A DNA stretch of 64,000 bases. It comes from Pseudalkalibacillus hwajinpoensis (GTDB taxonomy: Bacteria; Bacillota; Bacilli; Bacillales; Guptibacillaceae). Every line of letters starts with the position of its first letter. The first letter of the stretch is position 1. The notes below the pieces were generated by a model. That model searched no databases. It saw only the letters and a program-made list of their open reading frames with translations, and had not been told where the DNA came from. Of the stretch, positions 17,668-26,013 are shown in pieces. The stretch spans positions 3,906,001-3,970,000 of the forward strand of contig NZ_CP156674.1 of assembly GCF_039851965.1 (NCBI RefSeq). Reading direction: 5' to 3'. The position numbers were made by a program, and so were the translations under genes.

Positions 17668-17747
17668 ACCTTTAGGGGCAATTACCAGCATCAAAACATC
17701 TTGATTGACCTACCTTCATAGTTCTCTGGATTACTGCCCCTTAAGGT
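17668..17747 (+). repeat. Large imperfect inverted repeat in the ypbG-merR/B12 gap
   Basis: Arms 17668-17688 (starting ACCTTTAGGGGCA) and 17726-17747 (ending TGCCCCTTAAGGT) are complementary over about 21 positions with three mismatches and one bulge. The 37-base interior contains a second small stem ATCAA/TTGAT. No T-run follows, so it is not an ordinary terminator. Upstream, 17616-17640 has a run of nine G with a weak hairpin. It may be a structured RNA, a protein-binding site or the remnant of a small repeat element. Confidence 0.5.
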
Positions 17748-17787
17748 GAGATAAATGCAATAATATGATGTGAATACTTATACAAAG

Positions 17788-17817
17788 TTTACACAAACCT
17801 CATTCACCCCTTATACT
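17788..17817 (+). promoter_or_regulatory. Candidate sigma-A promoter of the MerR-B12 regulator
   Basis: TTTACA (17788-17793), 18-base spacer, TATACT (17812-17817). The start codon at 17855 is 38 bases beyond the -10. AAAGTTTACACAAACC around the -35 is the sort of place where the encoded repressor might bind, but I cannot define an operator. Confidence 0.55.
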
Positions 17818-17854
17818 AGGTGTCATAATGGCTGTATTAGAGGAGAAGATGACT

Positions 17855-18772
17855 ATGTCTGAAGGTAAGTATAATATAAAAGCGGTCTCGAAAAAATTGG
17901 GAATACAACCCGGAACCTTAAGGGCATGGGAAAGGCGTTATAATATTATATCTCCTATTCGAAATGAAGCCGGTCATCGCCTCTATTCAGAAGAACATAT
18001 GGCTATATTGAAATGGCTTGTTCAAAAAACAGAACAGGGTTTTACAATTAGTCAAGCAGTCGAGCTCCTTGAAAACGGGAATGTGTCAACTGAATCCGAA
18101 ACACTAGACATAGGTATGGGACGAGATCGCGCGCATTTGCTTGCTGATGAAATTCTTGAAGCTCTTCTAGCCTTCGATGAAAATAAGGCTCAGGATTTAC
18201 TGAACCAAGCGTTTTCTGTATTTAGCATTGATAAAGTCGTTCACGATATATTAGCTCAGCTTCTCGTTCGAGTGGGGGAATTATGGGAGAACGAAAAAAT
18301 TACAATTGCCCATGAACATTTTACTACAGCTTTTTTACGCTCCAGAATTGGTATGATCTTTCACACGCTGCCTGTAGATGGGTACTTACCTAAAGTTATG
18401 GCGGTTTGTTCATCTGGTGAATACCACGAGCTTGGATTATTAATCTTTACACTCTATCTGAGAAGAAAAGGTTTTGAAGTCATCTATTTGGGATCAAGTA
18501 TACCGGAGGATGATATTGAGATCGTGTTAGAAGACACTGCTCCGAAAATCCTTTTTCTATCCTGTACGCTAATGGCAAACTTACCAAGATGTCTTGACTT
18601 AATTGATCGTCTTGATAATAAGTTTCAAGACCTTACCATAGGAGTTGGAGGGGCAGCCACTGCTCGTTTGCAAGGTGAAAAGAGACAGGCATATACTTCT
18701 TATGTTGTTGGGGACAAAAAAGAAGAGTGGGATGAATGGATTAAAAATAAGCTTCAAAAAATCACCACTTAG
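17855..18772 (+). CDS. MerR-family regulator with cobalamin-binding domain (CarH/LitR-like)
   Basis: 305 residues in three parts: MerR DNA-binding domain (about 5-72, TLRAWERRYN, GHRLYSEE), a four-helix bundle (about 90-170) and a Rossmann cobalamin-binding domain (178-300). B12 signatures are seen: W144 with E154-H155 spaced as W-x9-EH, and E189-x-H191-x-x-G194, matching the E-x-H motif whose His is the lower Co ligand in CarH. In Thermus CarH the residue after the Trp is a His that becomes the light-state ligand; here it is Glu145. Likely an adenosylcobalamin-dependent, possibly light-sensing, repressor. No carotenoid or photolyase gene is adjacent. ATG 17855 chosen from AGAGGAG at 17839. 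Confidence 0.82.
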   Translation: MSEGKYNIKAVSKKLGIQPGTLRAWERRYNIISPIRNEAGHRLYSEEHMAILKWLVQKTEQGFTISQAVELLENGNVSTESETLDIGMGRDRAHLLADEILEALLAFDENKAQDLLNQAFSVFSIDKVVHDILAQLLVRVGELWENEKITIAHEHFTTAFLRSRIGMIFHTLPVDGYLPKVMAVCSSGEYHELGLLIFTLYLRRKGFEVIYLGSSIPEDDIEIVLEDTAPKILFLSCTLMANLPRCLDLIDRLDNKFQDLTIGVGGAATARLQGEKRQAYTSYVVGDKKEEWDEWIKNKLQKITT

Positions 18773-18912
18773 AACGATAGGGGTCCTGACTTGTCTAAGT
18801 TTCCCTGATCAGTGTAAACTAGAAGAATATCGTCAACCAAGAACCATCTTTGTATTATCACATATAGTATGAATAAAGGATTTGCGGGTGACAGACGGTA
18901 GGGGGGAATTAG

Positions 18913-19506
18913 ATGCGTCTTGAACGTTTAACGTACGACAAAATAAAAATCTTTCTAACTTATGACGATTTAAACGAGCGGGGAATTTCAAAAGAAGAGC
19001 TCTGGCAGGACGTACCAAAGGTTCACCGTTTATTTCGTGAAATGATCATGGAAGCCGATGATGAACTTGGTTTTAAAGTTGATGGTCCTATCGCTGTTGA
19101 GGTTTTCTCACTTCCTGCACAGGGAATGGTAGTCATTGTTACGAAAGGTTCAAATGGAGAAAATGAATTCGAAGATGACTATAATGAAGAATACATTGAA
19201 ATGCAAGTAACTCTTGACGAAAGTGATGAAGTATTCTATGAATTTGCTTCATTTGAAGATGTCATTGGTCTTGCAAAACGATTAATTAATGTAGGCATTC
19301 AGGGTGGTACACTCTATTCATTCCAAAAACATTTCTACCTTAAATTTGACGAGGAAGAATTCAAGGAATATGAATTGGACTCACTTGTTGCCCTACTTGC
19401 TGAATTCGGTAACCCATCGACGATTACAAGTTATCGAGTGGTAGAATACGGAAAAACCCTGATGGATTCAACGGCAGTAGAACAATTAAACAACTATTTT
19501 AAATAG
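18913..19506 (+). CDS. mecB: Adaptor protein MecB (YpbH), MecA paralogue
   Basis: 197 residues. The N-terminal substrate-binding part starts MRLERLTYDKIKIFLTYDDL, followed by an acidic linker (about residues 80-100) and a C-terminal ClpC-binding domain. MecA-family adaptors deliver targets such as ComK to ClpCP. I assign MecB rather than MecA from the ypb context (ypbG then ypbH in B. subtilis). Strong binding site AGGGGGGAA before the ATG. Confidence 0.85.
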   Translation: MRLERLTYDKIKIFLTYDDLNERGISKEELWQDVPKVHRLFREMIMEADDELGFKVDGPIAVEVFSLPAQGMVVIVTKGSNGENEFEDDYNEEYIEMQVTLDESDEVFYEFASFEDVIGLAKRLINVGIQGGTLYSFQKHFYLKFDEEEFKEYELDSLVALLAEFGNPSTITSYRVVEYGKTLMDSTAVEQLNNYFK

Positions 19507-19532
19507 AAAAACCTCCCTAAGTGGGAGGTTTT
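19507..19532. terminator. Bidirectional terminator between mecB and the PIG-L gene
   Basis: AAAACCTCCC (19508-19517 region) pairs with GGGAGGTTTT (19523-19532) around a five-base loop; T-run on plus and A-rich left arm giving T-run on minus. It serves both convergent genes. Confidence 0.88.
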
Positions 19533-19537
19533 GTTCG

Positions 19538-20254
19538 TTAAAAGAGAACCCGTTCAGATCTCACATCAGGATTTTGCCAGGCTTTGATAAAGTATTCTTT
19601 ATTATCGAATTTAAAGAACCCGTTCTCATTGTAAATAGTAGGGAATACGCGTTCCACGGAGAGGTGCTGGGTCTTATGTGCAAGTAATGCCAGACGGACT
19701 TGTTCCATATGCTGCGTACTAAAGGTTTTAATAAGACTAATGTCTTCATCAGGATCTGAATACGCAGGATTACCTGTTTCTACTGCGATTGAGCGTGGAA
19801 CCGTCGTGTAATAAAGCTCTTTCACAGGAAAGATAGCTTCCTGTACAGCCTGAAGGGTCGCTTTTTGAATGCCTTTGTGGTCTTGATGGCCAGATAACCC
19901 ATGGGGTGGAAAAGTAACAACAGCGTCAGGCTTAACCTGTTCGATCTGGTTAATTACTTCATCTATTAATACTCCATCTTGAAGCTGACTTAGCTGACCA
20001 TCTTTATAATCACCGATAATGAGTTCATTAATTCCGAGCAATTTAGCGGCCATCTCCAATTCTTTTTGGCGAACGATTGAAAGATCTTCGGGATTGCAAA
20101 GAGGAGGTTCCCCACATTTGCCGGCATCACCTGGTGTCGCACTATACAGGACTGTATTTGCATCCTGCTGTTGCGATAATTCAAATAGTGTACCACCAGA
20201 AGTAAATGTTTCATCATCAGGGTGTGCAAATACAAACAATATTGTTCTTGTCAT
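19538..20254 (-). CDS. PIG-L family N-acetylglucosaminyl deacetylase
   Basis: 238-residue zinc hydrolase of the LmbE/PIG-L family. The metal motif AHPDDE is at residues 10-15 and the second His motif GHQDH near residue 125. Members deacetylate GlcNAc conjugates; in Bacillus, BshB1/BshB2 act in bacillithiol synthesis and Bca in conjugate breakdown. Which of these, if any, applies is not clear from sequence. Bacillithiol use by this organism is supported by ypdA about 3 kb away. ATG 20254 has AGAAAGGA upstream. Confidence 0.82.
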   Translation of the reverse strand: MTRTILFVFAHPDDETFTSGGTLFELSQQQDANTVLYSATPGDAGKCGEPPLCNPEDLSIVRQKELEMAAKLLGINELIIGDYKDGQLSQLQDGVLIDEVINQIEQVKPDAVVTFPPHGLSGHQDHKGIQKATLQAVQEAIFPVKELYYTTVPRSIAVETGNPAYSDPDEDISLIKTFSTQHMEQVRLALLAHKTQHLSVERVFPTIYNENGFFKFDNKEYFIKAWQNPDVRSERVLF

Positions 20255-20345
20255 AGGATTTCCTTTCTTGAATCAGTCTATGGGTAGTATAACGAATATG
20301 AATCCAGGTTTTCCAATATTATTAACTAACGATGGTCATTAGAGG

Positions 20346-20375
20346 TTACATAGCTTTCGAAAAACATGGTATGAT
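20346..20375 (+). promoter_or_regulatory. Candidate sigma-A promoter of ddl
   Basis: TTACAT (20346-20351), 18-base spacer and an extended -10 TGGTATGAT ending at 20375. It lies 80 bases before the ddl start. Confidence 0.5.
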
Positions 20376-20455
20376 GAGAGGAGTTTTGGTAAGTTCCACT
20401 CGATTTATTATCGAATATACTAACATACATAAAAGCAGCCCAGGAGGTATAGGTC

Positions 20456-21373
20456 ATGAAAGTTGGAGTTCTTTATGGAGGCACTTCTGCAGAGAGAGAA
20501 GTTTCGCTATCCAGTGGTAAAGGAATTATGAATGCACTTAAAGCGAACGGTCATGAAGTGATCGGAATCGATTTTCACCCGGAAAGGTTACAGGAAGTCA
20601 TGGATCTAGATGTTGAAATCATTTTCATTGGTCTTCATGGTAAATATGGTGAAGACGGACGGATTCAGGGTCTGTTGGATATGCTCGATATACCATACGT
20701 AGGTTCTGGCGTTCTTGGATCCGCGGTCGCGATGGATAAAGCAAAAAGTAAGAAAGTACTGAAGGACTCTGGTATTCGATTAGCAAAAGATCTTGTTTTA
20801 TATAAATCCGACGATCAACAACCCCTCGACTTGCCTTTTGATTATCCTGTAGTTGTTAAACCAAATAGTGAGGGTTCAACAATAGGACTAACAATTGCCC
20901 GGGATGAAGAGGAACTCCAGAAAGGTATTAAAGAAGCTTTTCATTTTGATAGCACCGTCATCCTTGAAGAATTTATTTCTGGTACCGAAGTTACAGTTGC
21001 TGTGATGGGTGAAAAAGGAAATGTTAAATCCCTCCCAGTTGTTGAGATTGTTCCTAAAAATGCATACTATGACTATGAATCAAAATATGCTGAAGGAGGA
21101 AGTGAGCATATCGTTCCTGCCAGGATTTCATCCAGCTATACAGAGTTGATTCAACATCAATCCGTTGTCGCTCATGAGCTTCTCGACTGTGACACATATT
21201 CAAGAGTAGACTTCATCGTACCATCAGATGGTTCTGAACCTGTCTTTCTTGAAGTGAACACTCTTCCTGGCATGACACCAACTAGTTTATTCCCGGATGC
21301 AGCTAAAGAGATCGGCTATACCTATGAGCAAATGATTGAAAATCTCATCCAACTTGGTTTAAACAAGAAGTAA
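20456..21373 (+). CDS. ddl: D-alanine--D-alanine ligase
   Basis: ATP-grasp enzyme joining two D-Ala for peptidoglycan precursors; 305 residues (short DdlB-like form). Visible motifs: GGTSAEREVSLSSG at the N-terminus, HGKYGEDGRIQG near 62, KPNSEGSTIGL near 138, EEFISGTEVTVAV near 174, and the metal/phosphate region FLEVNTLPGMTPTSLFP near 266. The omega-loop Tyr is in AYYDYESKYAEG, consistent with D-Ala rather than D-lactate specificity. Strong AGGAGGT upstream of ATG. Single-gene unit followed by a terminator. Confidence 0.94.
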   Translation: MKVGVLYGGTSAEREVSLSSGKGIMNALKANGHEVIGIDFHPERLQEVMDLDVEIIFIGLHGKYGEDGRIQGLLDMLDIPYVGSGVLGSAVAMDKAKSKKVLKDSGIRLAKDLVLYKSDDQQPLDLPFDYPVVVKPNSEGSTIGLTIARDEEELQKGIKEAFHFDSTVILEEFISGTEVTVAVMGEKGNVKSLPVVEIVPKNAYYDYESKYAEGGSEHIVPARISSSYTELIQHQSVVAHELLDCDTYSRVDFIVPSDGSEPVFLEVNTLPGMTPTSLFPDAAKEIGYTYEQMIENLIQLGLNKK

Positions 21374-21380
21374 TAAATGA

Positions 21381-21400
21381 CCTCACTGAAGTGGGGTTTT
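21381..21400 (+). terminator. Terminator after ddl
   Basis: CCTCAC (21381-21386)/GTGGGG (21391-21396), TGAA tetraloop, then TTTT. Confidence 0.7.
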
Positions 21401-21431
21401 CCTTTTCATTCATTAAGTAATACGCCTGTTT

Positions 21432-21513
21432 AGTAAGCGTTTTCATTTATGTGGAACAAATTGCATAAATGTGGGTAGAATGCCTTCTCATAGGTTGGCG
21501 AAACGTGTATACT
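21432..21513 (+). promoter_or_regulatory. Promoter region of the glutamate dehydrogenase gene with cre-like site
   Basis: Core promoter TTCTCA (21485-21490), 17 bases, TATACT (21508-21513). Upstream, AGTAAGCGTTTTCA (21432-21445) matches the CcpA cre consensus at all defined positions except the first T. This would tie glutamate breakdown to carbon catabolite control, as known for B. subtilis rocG. Confidence 0.5.
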
Positions 21514-21653
21514 ATGTTTTGAAAGCAGAGCATTAGAACATTCTATAAATAAATTAAATGAATAGTTAATTTGGTGAATGAGAGAAAGGCCGTCTTAAAT
21601 GGGCCTAAGCTGAAAAACAACGGAGTATGTGCACAGTAATGGGAGGTAAAGCA

Positions 21654-22934
21654 ATGGTCGACAAAAACGAAACAGCTAATGGACAAGGTAACTCAAAAAA
21701 ACGGAACGTCTTAGAGTCGACGCAATCGGTCATTCATGAGGCGCTTGACAAGCTAGGTTATCCTAGTGAGGTTTATGAGCTTTTAAAAGAACCAATGAGG
21801 TTAATGACTGTCCGTATTCCAATCCGTATGGATGATGGGTCAATAAAAATCTTTACCGGTTATCGCGCTCAGCACAATGATTCAGTTGGGCCAACAAAAG
21901 GTGGCGTACGCTTTCATCCCGATGTAACTGAAACGGAAGTAAAAGCGCTTTCCATTTGGATGAGTTTGAAAGCCGGCATCGTCGATCTACCTTATGGTGG
22001 AGGAAAAGGTGGCATTGTTTGTGATCCTCGGGAGATGTCATTTAGAGAACTAGAACGGTTAAGTCGTGGCTATGTTCGAGCAATTAGCCAGATTGTTGGA
22101 CCAACAAAAGACATTCCGGCACCAGATGTATTTACAAATTCACAAATTATGGCCTGGATGATGGACGAATATAGCCGTATTCGTGAATTTGATTCGCCTG
22201 GTTTCATTACTGGTAAACCACTCGTACTTGGTGGTTCTCATGGAAGAGAATCAGCCACAGCTAAAGGTGTAACCATTTGCATACGTGAAGCTGCAAAGAA
22301 AAAAGATATTAAAATTGAAGGAGCACGCGTCGTTATTCAGGGATTTGGTAATGCTGGAAGTTTCCTTGCGAAGTTTATGAATGACGCTGGAGCAAAAATC
22401 GTAGGGATTTCTGATGCTTATGGCGCTCTTCACGACCCAGAAGGTCTTGATATTGATTACTTGCTCGACCGAAGAGATAGCTTTGGGACAGTAACCAAGC
22501 TATTTAAAGAAACGATTAGCAATAAGGAGCTTCTTGAGCTTGATTGCGATATTCTTGTTCCGGCTGCAATCGAGAACCAGATTACAGAAGAGAATGCCCA
22601 TCAAATTAAAGCAAGTATTGTCGTAGAAGCAGCTAATGGGCCGACTACGATTGAGGCAACAAAGATTCTAACTGAACGTGGTATTCTTCTAGTGCCAGAT
22701 GTACTTGCAAGCTCCGGTGGTGTAACGGTATCTTATTTTGAGTGGGTTCAAAACAATCAGGGCTATTATTGGACTGAAGAAGAAGTCGAAGCAAAGCTTG
22801 AGAAAGTAATGGTTAATGCATTCAATTCTATCTACCGTACCTCTGAAACACGACGGGTTGATATGAGACTATCGGCTTATATGGTTGGTGTTCGGAAGAT
22901 GGCAGAAGCTTCTCGCTTTAGAGGCTGGATATAA
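21654..22934 (+). CDS. gudB: NAD-specific glutamate dehydrogenase (GudB/RocG type)
   Basis: Converts glutamate to 2-oxoglutarate and ammonia. 426 residues, the usual length. Substrate-site motifs PTKGGVRFHPDV and LPYGGGKGGI(VCDP), catalytic Asp in APDVFTNSQIMAWM, and nucleotide motif GFGNAG near residue 230. The segment ETEVKALSIW lacks the three-residue duplication that inactivates GudB in laboratory B. subtilis 168, so the enzyme should be active. GGGAGGT (21641-21647) sets the start at ATG 21654; the nine upstream codons in frame have no ribosome binding site. Confidence 0.94.
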   Translation: MVDKNETANGQGNSKKRNVLESTQSVIHEALDKLGYPSEVYELLKEPMRLMTVRIPIRMDDGSIKIFTGYRAQHNDSVGPTKGGVRFHPDVTETEVKALSIWMSLKAGIVDLPYGGGKGGIVCDPREMSFRELERLSRGYVRAISQIVGPTKDIPAPDVFTNSQIMAWMMDEYSRIREFDSPGFITGKPLVLGGSHGRESATAKGVTICIREAAKKKDIKIEGARVVIQGFGNAGSFLAKFMNDAGAKIVGISDAYGALHDPEGLDIDYLLDRRDSFGTVTKLFKETISNKELLELDCDILVPAAIENQITEENAHQIKASIVVEAANGPTTIEATKILTERGILLVPDVLASSGGVTVSYFEWVQNNQGYYWTEEEVEAKLEKVMVNAFNSIYRTSETRRVDMRLSAYMVGVRKMAEASRFRGWI

Positions 22935-22952
22935 ATAGTTGCTAATCCATTG

Positions 22953-22985
22953 AAAATTCCCTATCATTCAGGTAGGGAATTTTTC
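22953..22985 (+). terminator. Terminator after glutamate dehydrogenase gene
   Basis: Perfect 11-bp stem AAAATTCCCTA (22953-22963)/TAGGGAATTTT (22973-22983), nine-base loop and T-run. Confidence 0.85.
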
Positions 22986-23051
22986 TGTTCATTTGTGTAA
23001 CATAAAAAGAGAAATATGCAATACCTTATGGAAAGTTCGGGAGTGAGTGAA

Positions 23052-24047
23052 ATGAGAGAAGAAAAAATAGTTATTATAGGGGCCGGTCCATGTGGGATGT
23101 CAGCTGCTATTGAATTAATGAACAAGGGATATGACCCATTACTTATTGAAAAAGGGAACATTGTAAATGCGATTTACCATTATCCAACTCATCAAACTTT
23201 TTTTAGTTCCAGTGAAAAGCTTGAAATCGGTGATGTGCCATTCATAATTGAAGAGCGAAAACCGAAGCGAAATCAGGCTCTTGCGTATTATCGTGATGTA
23301 GCAAAACGGAAGGACCTGCGCATTCATTCATTCGAAAAAGCAAAAAAAGTAACGAAGACAGAAAATGGATTTGTTATTGAAACGGAAAAAGTACATGAGT
23401 CTAAAGACATGAAGTACTGTGCAGAACAATTAATCATTGCAACAGGGTATTACGATAGTCCTAATTACATGGGTGTACCGGGTGAGGATCTCGACAAAGT
23501 CCTCCATTATTTTAAAGAACCACATCCTTATTTTGATCAGGACGTAGTTGTAATCGGCGGTAAAAACTCCGCAGTTGACGCAGCACTTGAGCTTGAAAAA
23601 GCTGGTGCGAGGGTAACGATACTTTACCGAGGGTCTGATTACTCCAAAAGTGTTAAACCGTGGATTCTTCCGGAGTTTGAGGCACTTGTAAGAAATAAGA
23701 AAGTATCGATGGAGTTTAACGCAAGTCTAGTAGAAGTTCGAGAAAAAGAAATTGTATACGAAGTAAATGGCGAGTATAAAGCGATTACCAACGATTTCGT
23801 ATTTGCTATGACAGGGTATCATCCGGATCATTCCTTCCTTACGAAGATCGGGATTGAAATTGATAGAAAAAGTGGACGACCAACGTTTGATGATAAGACT
23901 ATGGAGACGAATGTGGATAATTGCTACATTGCAGGCGTCATTGCTGCAGGGAATAACGCTAATGAAATCTTTATAGAAAATGGACGGCTGCATGGAGCCA
24001 TGATCGCCCGTGCGATTACTGAGAAATCAAAAGAACCTACCGAATAA
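23052..24047 (+). CDS. ypdA: Bacillithiol disulfide reductase YpdA (Bdr)
   Basis: 331-residue flavoprotein pyridine nucleotide oxidoreductase that reduces oxidised bacillithiol with NADPH. FAD site IIGAGPCGMSAA at the N-terminus with the family's active-site Cys in GPCG; NADPH site VVIGGKNSAVDAALEL near residue 170; second FAD motif near NCYIAGVIAAGNNANEIFIENG. YPTHQTFFSSSEKLEIGD is the family signature. GGGAG (23039-23043) fits ATG 23052; the upstream in-frame ATGs lie in the intergenic region. Its stop lies inside the terminator hairpin. Confidence 0.93.
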   Translation: MREEKIVIIGAGPCGMSAAIELMNKGYDPLLIEKGNIVNAIYHYPTHQTFFSSSEKLEIGDVPFIIEERKPKRNQALAYYRDVAKRKDLRIHSFEKAKKVTKTENGFVIETEKVHESKDMKYCAEQLIIATGYYDSPNYMGVPGEDLDKVLHYFKEPHPYFDQDVVVIGGKNSAVDAALELEKAGARVTILYRGSDYSKSVKPWILPEFEALVRNKKVSMEFNASLVEVREKEIVYEVNGEYKAITNDFVFAMTGYHPDHSFLTKIGIEIDRKSGRPTFDDKTMETNVDNCYIAGVIAAGNNANEIFIENGRLHGAMIARAITEKSKEPTE

Positions 24048-24060
24048 GGTAGGTTCTTTC
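24032..24060. terminator. Terminator shared by ypdA and the asparaginase gene
   Basis: AGAACCTACC (24032-24041)/GGTAGGTTCT (24048-24057), perfect 10-bp stem with loop GAATAA; the ypdA stop codon is inside. Confidence 0.8.
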
Positions 24061-24071
24061 ACAAGTTTTGC

Positions 24072-25043
24072 TTACCTAAGAAATAGGCTGTGCAATTCAT
24101 CAGGATTCCGTGTGGCTTCAAGCGTTACCAATAATTTAAGACGGGCTTTTTGACCATTCAGTCCGTTGGAGAAAATAACGCCCAGATCTTTCAAGCGTTT
24201 ACCTCCGCCTTCATACCCATAAACATCCTGTACAATCCCGTTAAAACAACGAGAAACCATCACAATAGCTATTCCTTGGTCTCTTAGTTGTTTGATGCCT
24301 TCCATCATCTCTGGTGGCACGTTCCCTTGACCAAGCGCTTCTATGACGATGCCATCAATCCCTAGTTCTCCTGCAGCAAATAAAAGCTCTGAGTCCATTC
24401 CAGCATACGCTTTTAATAACATCACTTTCTTTGTCAATCCTGAGATATGGTAGCGGTCACGATTCGTCAATGTGTGATGGAAGAAGACACGCTGTTTTGT
24501 AACGATCCCAATTGGTCCATATTGTGGACTTTGAAAAGTTGATACATTACTCGTATGCGTTTTAGTTACATTTTTTGCAGTATGTATTTCATCATTTAGA
24601 ACTACCAGGACGCCTTTACCTTTCGCTTCCTCGCAACAAGCAACTTTGATAGAAGAGATCAGGTTATATGGTCCATCAGAACCAATTTCATTACTCGATC
24701 TCATCGCACCAGTAATGACGACTGGTAAATCCGTTTGAAGAACCAGGTCAAGTAAATAGGCCGTTTCTTCGAGTGTATCCGTTCCGTGAGAAATAACGAC
24801 ACCACTAATGTGTTCCTTCTTGATTCTTGTTTCGATTCTTTCGGCGATCCTGAACATGATTTCGGGAGTCATATGTGGAGATGGGATATTTAGGAAGTCA
24901 TCTATAATAACATCGACTCCCTGTAACAATTGTTTAAGTGTTGCATTGAGAGGATTTTCTTTTCCAGGAGCGACTGCACCTGACTCTTTGTTTTCCTCCA
25001 TCGCGATTGTTCCGCCTGTATGAATAATTAATATATTGCTCAT
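24072..25043 (-). CDS. L-asparaginase
   Basis: Hydrolyses asparagine to aspartate and ammonia. 323 residues. First catalytic Thr in HTGGTIAMEEN at residues 7-12, second set in SHGTDTLEETAYLLDL near residue 83 and a conserved Lys-region GAMRSSNEIGSDGPYNL. No signal peptide, so it is probably cytoplasmic. The frame has 12 further codons upstream, but GAGGTGATC is correctly placed for the ATG at 25043. Divergent from prsW. I do not assign ansA or ansZ. Confidence 0.88.
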   Translation of the reverse strand: MSNILIIHTGGTIAMEENKESGAVAPGKENPLNATLKQLLQGVDVIIDDFLNIPSPHMTPEIMFRIAERIETRIKKEHISGVVISHGTDTLEETAYLLDLVLQTDLPVVITGAMRSSNEIGSDGPYNLISSIKVACCEEAKGKGVLVVLNDEIHTAKNVTKTHTSNVSTFQSPQYGPIGIVTKQRVFFHHTLTNRDRYHISGLTKKVMLLKAYAGMDSELLFAAGELGIDGIVIEALGQGNVPPEMMEGIKQLRDQGIAIVMVSRCFNGIVQDVYGYEGGGKRLKDLGVIFSNGLNGQKARLKLLVTLEATRNPDELHSLFLR

Positions 25044-25168
25044 AGGATCACCTCGCCATTTCTTATTATTTGTTTCCATAAATAAAGTAACATGATACGA
25101 TTAGAAAAGTATAGGTATGATTGAGCCTGCCTTTTTGACTACATGCAGGGTAGAAATGGGGAAAGCGT

Positions 25169-25858
25169 ATGTTTGCAGCAATTACTGCTGGAATAGCGCC
25201 AGGCATTGCACTTCTTTGCTTTTTTTACCTTAAGCATCATCAGTACGAGTCCGAGCCGATTGGTCCTGTTGTACGAAGTTTTGTGTTTGGAGCTATGCTT
25301 GTTTTTCCGGTCATGGTCATTCAGCATGGATTCAAAATAGAAGATATCCTACAATCTCCATTCAGCCAGGCTTATCTAATGTCAGGCTTACTTGAAGAAT
25401 TTCTTAAATGGTTTATTTTCTATTTTACCGTTTATATCCATATTGAATTCAATGATTTCTATGATGGGATTGTCTATGGTGTTGCCATTTCACTCGGGTT
25501 TGCTTCCGTTGAAAACGTCTTTTACTTGTTCGCCTATGGCATTCAGGAAGCGTGGTGGCGTGCTTTGCTACCAGTATCTAGTCATGCTTTATTTGGATTG
25601 ATGATGGGGTCGTACCTTGGTAGAGGGAAATTATCTTTGCAAAATAAGATTGGAAAGTGGATTGGGCTTTCACTACTTGTTCCTTTTTTGTTTCATGGAA
25701 CGTACAATTATCTTGTTCTTCAAATAAACAGCAATACGATTTATTTAATGATCCCCTTTATGCTGGTTCTTTGGTTCGTAGGTTTAAGGAAAATGAAAGC
25801 AGCTGACTTAAATCAGGCAAATTTAATGCAAACCAAAGAAAATATGAGAATGTCTTAA
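25169..25858 (+). CDS. prsW: Intramembrane protease PrsW
   Basis: 229-residue polytopic membrane protease of the glutamic type. In B. subtilis it makes the first cut in anti-sigma factor RsiW, activating sigma-W under envelope stress. Visible motifs: GLLEEFLKW near residue 73 (catalytic Glu pair), SLGFASVENVFYL near 110, and SSHALFGLMMG near 138. About seven membrane segments. Gene order next to ypdA and sleB matches B. subtilis. rsiW/sigW are not in this window. Confidence 0.93.
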   Translation: MFAAITAGIAPGIALLCFFYLKHHQYESEPIGPVVRSFVFGAMLVFPVMVIQHGFKIEDILQSPFSQAYLMSGLLEEFLKWFIFYFTVYIHIEFNDFYDGIVYGVAISLGFASVENVFYLFAYGIQEAWWRALLPVSSHALFGLMMGSYLGRGKLSLQNKIGKWIGLSLLVPFLFHGTYNYLVLQINSNTIYLMIPFMLVLWFVGLRKMKAADLNQANLMQTKENMRMS

Positions 25859-25860
25859 CG

Positions 25861-25902
25861 AACACAAAAAGGATGCCGATATTGGCGTCTTTTTTTTGTG
25901 TT
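25861..25902 (+). terminator. Terminator after prsW
   Basis: Inner stem GATGCC (25872-25877)/GGCGTC (25884-25889), followed by eight T, extended outward by A-rich/T-rich arms with AACAC/GTGTT. Confidence 0.8.
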
Positions 25903-26013
25903 TGCAAAAAGCGATAATTTCAATTGGTGCAGATCTAATTAATTTTTGTATAAAATACCTCTCGATACAAAAACTACAGGTGTGAATACAGAATGATCAG
26001 GGAGGTCCACACG

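Noticed and set aside
17668..17747. Possible cobalamin riboswitch before the MerR-B12 regulator
   Set aside because: The element is only 80 bases and lacks a recognisable B12-box; the upstream position alone is not evidence.
25948..25975. Possible sigma-G promoter of sleB
   Set aside because: GTATA and GATACA elements near here fit the pattern only loosely; not strong enough to list as a feature.
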